A DNA stretch of 45,716 nucleotides from a virus. Below the pieces are notes generated by a model that saw only the letters and a list, made by a program, of their open reading frames with translations, had not been told where the DNA came from and searched no databases. Positions 10,201 through 15,683 of the stretch are shown piece by piece (position 1 is the stretch's first letter; every line of letters starts with the position of its first letter). The DNA is taken from positions 1 through 45,716 of the IMG/VR virus record IMGVR_UViG_3300014050_000046; one strand, written 5' to 3'. A program made the position numbers and the translations under genes.

Positions 10201-10581
10201 CACTCCGGTCGTCTCCTGGAGCGACTTCGCAAGCGAGGAAAAGCCGCTGATGGTCCCCTTGATGTCCTTGTCACCAAGGAGCCGGAGCGTGTTTGACAGA
10301 CGCTTTGATGCGTCCTCCCCTTCTTGAAACGCCTTCACGGCATCCATGGCCGGGACGGCAAGCGTCCTGAAAGCCTTTTCCGCCAACTCAAGCCCTTGAT
10401 TTAAGACAACAGCCGCGCCGCCAAGTCTGCCAAAAGCCGCCGCAACGCCTTGAAACCGGCTGGCTGATTGAGCCCCGCCATCGGTCAGGCTGGAAAGCCG
10501 CTTTTCAAGTTCAGTGATCTTGACGATCGCCTGGCTTGTGTCTGCCTGGATCTTAAAAAGAAGGTCGGTTGATACGGCCAT
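7264..10581 (-). CDS. Tape measure protein
   Basis: A 1105-residue protein that sets tail length and lies inside the tail tube. The ATG at 10579-10581 shares a base with the TAA of the GT reading frame and is preceded by GGAGGGGG eight bases away, which fixes the start. The N-terminus is a coiled coil (L-E-K-R-L-S-S-L). The middle holds long hydrophobic or amphipathic helices, including two strongly apolar stretches (residues ~520-590 and ~600-650) typical of tape measures that may enter the host membrane. The C-terminal half has two copies of a family hallmark: G-G-L-V-P-G followed by L-S-P-G-E-A-V-I-P, and G-G-L-V-P-G followed by L-T-P-G-E-F-V-L-N. It is the longest gene here and follows the chaperone pair, as expected. 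Confidence 0.93.
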   Translation of the reverse strand: MAVSTDLLFKIQADTSQAIVKITELEKRLSSLTDGGAQSASRFQGVAAAFGRLGGAAVVLNQGLELAEKAFRTLAVPAMDAVKAFQEGEDASKRLSNTLRLLGDKDIKGTISGFSSLAKSLQETTGVQDEAILSLLSVARASGLTSQQVQKLARTAADFSSGAGISFEQAFISLQKSLKGSSLGIATFAPELLNLSKEQMKAGAAIDYLSQKYDGFARITAESFSMSLRRGALAFEDLKKAVGQVISEILNIGSGENFFVDAINKMTAAVKENREFLIQFGKAIIGTFQDIGLTISGIVNGIIASLKLLMVGFQGVVTGLKIGGSKFGLFDEESINKSKAATESWLKSVVDSTGKAKDAFSSMFKVDMAIEKRLPPAAKGEGPQGKARNLPEPVNQEAVKAYSDLVAKSKEMQVAIAQASGLERTAIDLEVEGQLLKLENLREELRLKGQLSDAADAEIAKQKQMTRDLGDKKKASTVSDSFGQAVATGREIAGQISGAFSEGTMGAVMGAVTAANAVADAVQGLIDFGPNLLNKIANIFSSLADLPIKLLEAVMNIDTALGKFIEKFPDAMVNLFSKLPDLAASILEKLGVLAPKLAEGVIRAVPPFVIALVKAAPRIAIAMAKGFIDGLKDLIGGLFDGSLFKMPKLLDPASAAKDIKQIARQLTEEASKVFAVLDFAEGGKRADTVVARVNEAAKKSKDLLDQAWRNVEIGTQRFLDSAGRFLQGIPAAFQVAWSGLEQAIGPFFSGIADLISSAGTGIVNGLVNALSGITSIFKNLGNAIWLGLQDGLSDLGGLIERIFSGAGSVLKNVFKLEGDWGGGRGQVEKLLGIDVPFVAFAQGGLVPGSAAVAGDSPLNDKILALLSPGEAVIPRSLMGDPKIKSLVQAVLSGDVSALNLAYGINDIGRSISTGVKDVGGAVANPFKDVLGSVWNSLSRAAQDAASTIQSVLEVGFDAIQQAANTLGRPIEQLIDEIMKRTAGGLRSLISLNAEQAIGFASGGLVPGVGSYDSVPALLTPGEFVLNKRAVDSVGLPQLRAINSGVAAAGGERQILVNQTIEVNIEAKETMDEAFIRQKLLPAIKKELKRASLDGQFVLSASGVRS

Positions 10582-10997
10582 TACTTGCCCCCTCCATGGG
10601 GCTGCTCGCCGAGAACCGCACGGACGCGGCTTGCGAACTTGGCGTCGTCGTAACGCCGAAGAAACCACGACGAGAGGTCAATCCACCAGTCTGGCTGGTC
10701 TGCAAGGCCCCCCGCCTCGTACATATTACCCGTCTCGGCAGCGACCGACAAAAGACGAAACAAACTCACCGCCTCGCTGTCCCAGGTCGCCTTGCCCGGG
10801 CAGAAAGAGTAAAGCTCACCGCCTTTTTCGACATAAATGGGCCAGAGAGCGCCGTCGGCCGCGGTGAAATCCTCCCTCTCCTCGCGGCAACGCCTAAGCC
10901 TCTGGACCGCCTCCGGGCAGGTGGCGCAGTCAAAAGAACGCCCGGCCTTTTTGAGCCGGGCATGATCCGCAAAGGAGAGTTCAGTGAGCGCTATTAT
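10581..10997 (-). CDS. Tail assembly chaperone, T extension made by -1 frameshift (GT)
   Basis: This reading frame stays open for 138 codons from the A9 run at 10997-11005 to a TAA at 10581-10583 and has no start of its own in the first part. It is the T half of a G/GT pair. A -1 slip on the A-run continues the upstream protein as I-I-A-L-T-E-L-S-F-A-D-H before the zero-frame TAA is read. The extension has two close cysteines (C-A-T-C) and a Trp-rich end (P-D-W-W-I-D-L, S-S-W-F). In siphophages the GT fusion recruits the tape measure while G coats it, and the tape measure gene starts at this stop codon. The frame and slip site are directly visible. The function follows from lambda G/GT and similar systems. 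Confidence 0.82.
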   Translation of the reverse strand: MIALTELSFADHARLKKAGRSFDCATCPEAVQRLRRCREEREDFTAADGALWPIYVEKGGELYSFCPGKATWDSEAVSLFRLLSVAAETGNMYEAGGLADQPDWWIDLSSWFLRRYDDAKFASRVRAVLGEQPHGGGK

Positions 10998-11458
10998 TTT
11001 TTTTTGACGGCCTCGGCCCCCGCCTGAATGGCGTTGGTGCGAGCAAGGTGAAGATCCCAGACGATCCCGGCAGCATCAAGGGAGGCCATCAGAGACTCGG
11101 ATGCCCCGCCGTCACCGTCTTTTGAAAACTCGATGTGATCTTCCTTTGGAAGCGAGGCCGGATTCTTGATCCCGACCAGGGCGCATCTCACCTCTTCCGT
11201 GATCGAGGCAAAGCGAAATTCAGGCTTGCCTTCTCGGCCGATGGATAGTTGCTCGTTTTTTACCTTTTGAGAAAGCCGCCAAGGCAGGATTTTTCGCATG
11301 ACAAAGCGCGTTGGCTCTTGCCCCTCCACCTTTGGCAGAAGCGTCTCATCGAGCGTCTTCAGGTACTGCTCATACTGTTCAGAAGTTGGCGTGATGGCCG
11401 AGTCAACCCGTGCGATAACTTCAATCGTCTCGCCGGAAGATGGCAGCTTGATAGCCAT
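10994..11458 (-). CDS. Tail assembly chaperone G
   Basis: A 154-residue protein starting ATG at 11456-11458 with GGAGG seven to eight bases upstream, an excellent ribosome binding site. It lies between the tail tube and tape measure genes, the standard position of tail assembly chaperones, and ends A-V-K-K-K-stop with nine consecutive A on the coding strand. That A-run is the probable slip site for the GT fusion. A terminator between the tail tube gene and this one should lower its expression relative to the tube protein. The R-F-A-S-I-T-E-E-V-R-C-A-L segment with acidic helices is typical of this class. Confidence 0.8.
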   Translation of the reverse strand: MAIKLPSSGETIEVIARVDSAITPTSEQYEQYLKTLDETLLPKVEGQEPTRFVMRKILPWRLSQKVKNEQLSIGREGKPEFRFASITEEVRCALVGIKNPASLPKEDHIEFSKDGDGGASESLMASLDAAGIVWDLHLARTNAIQAGAEAVKKK

Positions 11459-11472
11459 TTTTTTCCTCCATG

Positions 11473-11510
11473 AAAAAAAAGAAAGCCCCAAGTCATAAAG
11501 ACTAGGGGCT
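11473..11510 (-). terminator. Intrinsic terminator after tail tube gene
   Basis: On the minus strand AGCCCC (11510-11505) plus a TAGTC/GACTT inner stem pairs with GGGGCT (11489-11484) around a TTTAT loop, followed by TTCTTTTTTTT. Stem, loop and U-tract are all present. It lies between the tail tube stop (11531) and the chaperone start (11458), so it probably limits read-through into the chaperone and tape-measure genes. Confidence 0.85.
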
Positions 11511-11530
11511 CCCCTTCTTGGAGGAAAGGC

Positions 11531-12757
11531 CTATTTGAAATGAACCGTCAGCTCATCTGCGGCGTCAAGGGCCGACTGGAGGGCATTTCCTTCAAAGCTG
11601 ACCGGGATCGACCCCGTGTCCGGGACATCAAAACTTGGCACCGAGAAAAGAACCTTTGGCATCTCAACCTGAAGGTGACGCCCGGTGTCGTCTCCGAGCT
11701 TTACCGTGATCGCCTGAGCCTCGAACTTTTGGACCTTGTTGAACAACTTTGCACTTTCCTTGTTCAAGTTGACCTCAACCGTTGCCTTGACGGCAAGGCG
11801 CGATCCCGGGACAAAAAACGGAAAGGAAAGAGAATCAGAGCCGTAGGCGTAAGAAACCATCTCGTGGTTGTTTTGGATGTCAACCGCACAGGAACGGACA
11901 ATCGTCGACAGTGAGCCGAAGTCAATCGAGCCCTGGAGGCCGGTCTGCGGGTTGTTGATCCCTGCCGGAGATGCCGGCTCCCAGTAGCACAGGAAGACAG
12001 GCGAGGTTGATCCGTCGCAGTCAGCCAGTGCCGCACCGGAAAGGGTCACGCCGGAAGACGACGATGCCGTCACCTTGCGGGGAGCAGACGTCGTGTCACT
12101 TGAGCGGGTCGTGCCGTCATTCTTAACGATCATGACAAGGGAGCCGACCGGGAAAAGCTCGTGCTCGCCCGACTGGACAGCGACCACGTTTCCACCGTTG
12201 CAGCTTGTCGTCACCTTGCCAATGCCAACCAGATAGGCTTCGGCAGCGTTTCCAGTGATCTCAGCCGTCGCCTCGCCGTCACCCGGGAAGGTCAGCTTTC
12301 CGCCCATGGCAAAGCCGCCACGCGCCTGACGGGAGAATTTGTCGGAGACTTCAAAGAGGCTGAACGTCACGTTCGGGGCGACCGATGCGTCAAACTTGGC
12401 ACCTGATGTCAGGTCTTTTGCGCCGAGCAGGGATTCGTAAAGCACCTTGACCGGCACGTCGATCTCTTCGTCATCGGCCGAGCCGAGCGAGGTGTCGATG
12501 TTGAAGTATTTTTTGATGGTAAAGGAGCACTCTTTTTTCTTCTTGATGATATCCGTCGCATGGCGGCCGGACCTGTGTGGGGAAAGTTCCGTTGGCTGGC
12601 TGAACTGGATTGACGACCCAGAAAGGACGTAGAGGAAATCAGAATTTCCTGGGGCCGCGATCTCTCCACGGCTGGTTTCGGCCTTGAGGTAAAACCGCTG
12701 CTCAAGGGCCGAGGCATCGTTTGACGACTCGTAGATGGACTTATAGTTCTTCGCCAT
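11531..12757 (-). CDS. Major tail (tube) protein
   Basis: A 408-residue protein between the tail-completion genes and the chaperone pair, the expected place for the tail tube subunit. It starts ATG at 12755-12757 with GGAGGG upstream. The sequence is beta-rich with alternating polar and apolar residues (R-F-Y-L-K-A-E-T, L-Y-V-L-S-G-S-S, F-T-I-K-K-Y-F). The Gly/Ser/Thr-rich section around residues 200-250 (T-T-R-S-S-D-T-T, S-S-S-S-G-V-T-L) may be a surface-exposed inserted domain, since simple tube proteins are shorter. The terminator immediately downstream fits a highly expressed structural product. I recognise it mostly by position and character. Confidence 0.75.
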   Translation of the reverse strand: MAKNYKSIYESSNDASALEQRFYLKAETSRGEIAAPGNSDFLYVLSGSSIQFSQPTELSPHRSGRHATDIIKKKKECSFTIKKYFNIDTSLGSADDEEIDVPVKVLYESLLGAKDLTSGAKFDASVAPNVTFSLFEVSDKFSRQARGGFAMGGKLTFPGDGEATAEITGNAAEAYLVGIGKVTTSCNGGNVVAVQSGEHELFPVGSLVMIVKNDGTTRSSDTTSAPRKVTASSSSGVTLSGAALADCDGSTSPVFLCYWEPASPAGINNPQTGLQGSIDFGSLSTIVRSCAVDIQNNHEMVSYAYGSDSLSFPFFVPGSRLAVKATVEVNLNKESAKLFNKVQKFEAQAITVKLGDDTGRHLQVEMPKVLFSVPSFDVPDTGSIPVSFEGNALQSALDAADELTVHFK

Positions 12758-12795
12758 TGTCTCAGGCCCTCCCTGGCCTTTTTACGGGGCTCATC

Positions 12796-13230
12796 CTAAG
12801 CCTCGTCCACAAGTGGTTGGTAATAGATTACTTCAAAATCAAGTCTTGCAAAAAATAGGGGCTCCAGCAGGTGCAGATCCGTCTGACTGCCAAGGTGTTT
12901 CAGGTGGATGATGCCGGGAATCCTGAGATTTGGCCTTTCCCACAGGGCGCGCTCAATCTCATAGCAGAGATCCCAAAGATCACGCTGGGATTTTGTCCCG
13001 AACTCATTAGGCTTTAGGACCACCTCAAGGGCGATCTGCCAGTATTTTTTGGCCCGACGCTGCTCGTGTTCCACCGTTTCGGCGAGGTCAATGAGCTGGA
13101 CCGCCGGCAGCTCGTGGTCTTGAAAGTCTGATGCCAGGAGCTTGACCGTGTCAAAGGTCTTTGATTTGAGTGCCGTGACGGACTCCAGCCGTTCAAGGAT
13201 GGCCGCAGCGATGTCGGTCTTTAGGCTCAT
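12796..13230 (-). CDS. Tail terminator / completion-like protein
   Basis: A 144-residue protein that starts ATG at 13228-13230 overlapping the preceding stop as ATGA. The N-terminal helix (A-A-A-I-L-E-R-L) is followed by L-P-A-V-Q-L-I-D-L and W-Q-I-A-L-E-V-V-L, the alternating pattern of the small alpha/beta proteins that cap the tail tube at the neck. It lies between the gp10-like connector and the tail tube gene, where tail terminator genes are found. Family assignment is by position and fold impression. Confidence 0.65.
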   Translation of the reverse strand: MSLKTDIAAAILERLESVTALKSKTFDTVKLLASDFQDHELPAVQLIDLAETVEHEQRRAKKYWQIALEVVLKPNEFGTKSQRDLWDLCYEIERALWERPNLRIPGIIHLKHLGSQTDLHLLEPLFFARLDFEVIYYQPLVDEA

Positions 13231-13823
13231 GGATTAAACCCGTAGGCCTGGTTGATGATGCGGAGAATCCTCTGCCGGTCGGCTGCAAGGGAGCGCCTGA
13301 GATACGCTCTTTCCTTGATATCAACATAGCGCGTGTGCGGTTTAACGGCATGGCTCTTGACCATGTGGCCTTTGACCGTGTGCGCTTTCACCAGGCGTTC
13401 CTTCACCGTGATCTTGCGGGGCGTCATTGGTCGGCCAAAGGCTGATTTGATGACGCGCGTGTGCTCTTTGATAGTGTGAGCCCTCACCTCATAGGCCCTT
13501 ACCCGGTAGGCGTCCCGCGTGTGGCCTGGCACGTTTACCTCGCCTGAATATCCAAACTCGTGGATGGCCGCGTAGGGAACCCCAAACGAACCCACCGAAA
13601 CGCCCTCAATCCCACGCGAGCTGAAAAGCTCCCAGCGAATGGAGTTGATGAGGTTTCCGGTTCTTATGCGAAGGCCAGAGGCCAGATAGTTTTTTTTCAT
13701 GCGAGCGGCAAGGCCGACGCCAATTTCAATCAGGGCAGCCTTTTTCTTGCCGACTAGGCCAGCGGCCCGCATCCGGCGAAGGCCGTCAATGATCTCCTTG
13801 GTCTCGACCGAATACTTAATCAT
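13227..13823 (-). CDS. HK97 gp10-like head-tail joining protein
   Basis: A 198-residue protein with the recognisable core of the gp10 family: an N-terminal helical part (I-D-G-L-R-R-M), then R-T-G-N-L-I-N-S-I, then V-G-S-F-G-V-P-Y-A-A-I-H-E-F-G, and a C-terminal Y-L-R-R-S-L. Members act at the head-tail junction or in tail completion. Between residues ~100 and ~170 it has an unusual basic, His/Thr-rich stretch of short repeats (V-R-A-H-T-I-K-E-H-T, V-K-A-H-T-V-K-G-H). The start overlaps the preceding gene as ATGA. Confidence 0.8.
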   Translation of the reverse strand: MIKYSVETKEIIDGLRRMRAAGLVGKKKAALIEIGVGLAARMKKNYLASGLRIRTGNLINSIRWELFSSRGIEGVSVGSFGVPYAAIHEFGYSGEVNVPGHTRDAYRVRAYEVRAHTIKEHTRVIKSAFGRPMTPRKITVKERLVKAHTVKGHMVKSHAVKPHTRYVDIKERAYLRRSLAADRQRILRIINQAYGFNP

Positions 13824-14425
13824 CCTTGCTGCCCAATGGGCGAGAGGGAGCCTGGAACCTCAAGCCGCTTGTAGGGGGCAATATGCTCCTTCACAACATC
13901 AGGGATCTGCTGGAGGATGCCGACCGACTCGTCACCCTTGTTCTTTGACGTCCGGCCGATGTCGCCGCCATTCTTAAAGCGGTAAAGCCACTCGATGAGA
14001 AGCAGGCACCCGTACTCAAGATCAGCCGGAACCTCTTCATATCCGCCCGTATAGACGAGTTTTATGTTTTGGTACCCTTGCGGGAAATACTGGGTTGGGA
14101 GCGTCACCGTGAGGCCACCGTCAGAGATCATCCACTCCGTCCACAGGGTATCAGGCGAGGTAAACTCGTGGCTCTGGTCCACCCGCAGCTCAGTGATGGC
14201 CGTCACCGGGAACTCGGCCGGGACGAGTGAGTTTTGACGCCTCCCGTCAAAGAGCTGGGTGTGGGTCTGGCTTTTCAGCTTCCTCCCCGTCCAGGTCTCT
14301 ATGTGCTGGCTTGCGACGTTGATGAGAATCTCAACTCGCGCATCAAGGCTCGTCTCAGATGGCGGGATGCCAAGATGGGACTTCGCCTGCAAAAGGGTTG
14401 TGAGGGCGTTTGATCGAAGGGCCAT
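13820..14425 (-). CDS. Head-tail connector (gp6-like adaptor)
   Basis: A 201-residue protein starting ATG at 14423-14425, chosen because an AAAGGA and CTAGG precede it. The N-terminus (L-L-Q-A-K-S-H-L-G-I, L-D-A-R-V-E-I-L-I-N-V-A-S-Q-H-I-E-T-W-T-G-R) matches the helical core of phage head-tail connector proteins, which bind beneath the portal. A beta-rich middle (P-V-T-A-I-T-E-L-R-V, I-K-L-V-Y-T-G-G-Y) and a helix A-D-L-E-Y-G-C-L-L-L-I-E-W-L-Y-R-F follow, the typical connector layout. It is followed by the gp10-like gene with an ATGA overlap. Confidence 0.8.
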   Translation of the reverse strand: MALRSNALTTLLQAKSHLGIPPSETSLDARVEILINVASQHIETWTGRKLKSQTHTQLFDGRRQNSLVPAEFPVTAITELRVDQSHEFTSPDTLWTEWMISDGGLTVTLPTQYFPQGYQNIKLVYTGGYEEVPADLEYGCLLLIEWLYRFKNGGDIGRTSKNKGDESVGILQQIPDVVKEHIAPYKRLEVPGSLSPIGQQG

Positions 14426-14477
14426 CCTAGCCCGTCCTTTCAAATAAAGGCCGCCATCTTGGCGATTTTCTTTTTTC

Positions 14478-14729
14478 TCAGGCGTTTTTCTGCGGGAAAG
14501 ACACCTTGCGGGTCATCTTAACCTGCGAGGAGTCGACTGGCTGAGAAATAGGCTTTGCAGCCTCGGTGAACATCCCTGGGTGCTTTGCCATTAGCGCGTG
14601 GCCAATCTCATCAGGCACTTCAAAGATTTCACCAACCGAGACCTCGGCCACAAAAAACTTCGGCTGCTTGAGGCAAAGAATCGTAGGTCCGCTTGAGCCG
14701 TCTGGAAGCCTAACGGTTTTGAGGTTCAT
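14478..14729 (-). CDS. Small virion-region protein, unknown
   Basis: An 83-residue protein starting ATG at 14727-14729 with GAGGG nearby. It contains F-V-A-E-V-S-V-G-E-I-F-E-V-P-D-E-I-G-H-A-L-M-A-K-H-P-G, a pattern seen in small proteins encoded just before the head-tail connector in other phages. That suggests a neck or decoration component. It is the first minus-strand gene after the plus-strand methyltransferase, so it needs its own promoter or read-through. A CCCCCGG/CCGGGGG inverted repeat (14763-14769 and 14793-14799) lies just upstream. Confidence 0.65.
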   Translation of the reverse strand: MNLKTVRLPDGSSGPTILCLKQPKFFVAEVSVGEIFEVPDEIGHALMAKHPGMFTEAAKPISQPVDSSQVKMTRKVSFPQKNA

Positions 14730-14905
14730 CGTTTTTCCCTCCGGGATTTTTTTTAAGTAGAGCCCCCGGCCACAGGTTGCTGGTTCCCATGACCGGGGGG
14801 GAATCGAGGAGCTGCTTTAGATTTTGCACACGCCAACAGAGTGACTTCAAGGGCCGCTTTCACGGAAAAAAACAGGCCTCATCCAAGGACGTGCAAGGAG
14901 GTTCA

Positions 14906-15649
14906 ATGGCGAAAAAACTTTTTTGTTTTGAGATAGCCTCTTCAAAAACCAAAAAGAAAGGAAGACCTCCCGTGACGTATCTTTTCACCACCGTCAAATT
15001 TTCAGACGTGACCCTCAACGTGACGACGATCAGGAATTTTTCTGAGGAGAATGAAGCCGCCGAAAAAAGACTCGGCACCGGAGTGGCAAAAAAAGACAAG
15101 GCCCCATACTACGGGCTTATCTGGGATTCAGCGCGTACCCTTGCCACCATTATTTCTCAAAAACCACAGGGGTATTTTGAGGGTAAACACTTCCTTGAAC
15201 TTGGTGCTGGCCTTGCCCTTCCATCCATGGTCGTTGCAAAGCGCGGAGGCCAAGCGACAGCCGTTGACTTCCACCCGGACGCCAAGACCCTTCTTGAGGA
15301 AAACCTGCGTCTAAATGGCCTTGAGAAAAGCCCGCTTTTCACCTTTGTCCTATCTGACTGGAAGGGGATCAGCTCTCTTCTTGAAAACAAAATAGACTGC
15401 CTGATTGGCTCAGACATCATCTACGACCGCGAAAAAGCCCTCTCCCTTGCCGACACTATCCTTCAGGGCTTTGAGGCAGGCGTGAAAGAGGCAGTCATTG
15501 TCGACGCAGGAAGGCCACATCTAAAGGACTTTGAGGAAAAATGCCGCTCTGGCAGGCTTTTGGTTGAAACCACGCCGCATGAAATATCGGTCAACAAAAA
15601 AAACGTGATGACCTTTGTCGTCACGATAAAAAAGAAAGGGGGGCACTAG
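14906..15649 (+). CDS. Family-16-type (protein lysine) methyltransferase
   Basis: A 247-residue class I S-adenosylmethionine-dependent methyltransferase. W73 near I-W-D-S-A, then L-E-L-G-A-G (97-102, cofactor-binding loop), D121 at the end of strand 2, an S-D-W (150-152) and S-D-I-I-Y-D (169-174) reproduce the motif order of the METTL21/ETFB-type lysine methyltransferase family, including its D-x-x-Y motif. The basic N-terminus (residues 1-25) is unusual. The ATG at 14906-14908 follows a perfect AGGAGG with five bases between. It is on the opposite strand to every surrounding structural gene and converges on the appendage gene, so it is probably an independent cargo (moron) gene. The substrate could be a virion or host protein and is not visible from sequence. 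Family assignment is good; the activity is inferred. Confidence 0.75.
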   Translation: MAKKLFCFEIASSKTKKKGRPPVTYLFTTVKFSDVTLNVTTIRNFSEENEAAEKRLGTGVAKKDKAPYYGLIWDSARTLATIISQKPQGYFEGKHFLELGAGLALPSMVVAKRGGQATAVDFHPDAKTLLEENLRLNGLEKSPLFTFVLSDWKGISSLLENKIDCLIGSDIIYDREKALSLADTILQGFEAGVKEAVIVDAGRPHLKDFEEKCRSGRLLVETTPHEISVNKKNVMTFVVTIKKKGGH

Positions 15650-15656
15650 GCCCCCC
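15625..15656 (-). terminator. Intrinsic terminator at convergent gene ends
   Basis: GGGGGG (15638-15643) and CCCCCC (15651-15656) form a hairpin. On the minus strand it is followed by TTTCTTTTTT, giving a strong terminator for the 983-residue appendage gene that ends at 15684. The stem overlaps the last codons of the plus-strand methyltransferase. Confidence 0.8.
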
Positions 15657-15683
15657 AAGGCAAGGAAAAAACCAAAGCCCCAC

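Noticed and set aside
10766-10972. 68-codon minus-strand frame between chaperone and tape measure
   Set aside because: It overlaps the T extension in another frame, is Arg/Pro-rich as shadow frames are, and has no binding site.
10569-11027. Plus-strand open frames over the chaperone extension
   Set aside because: They are antisense to the GT frame, which is explained by the A9 frameshift and has conserved-looking coding character.
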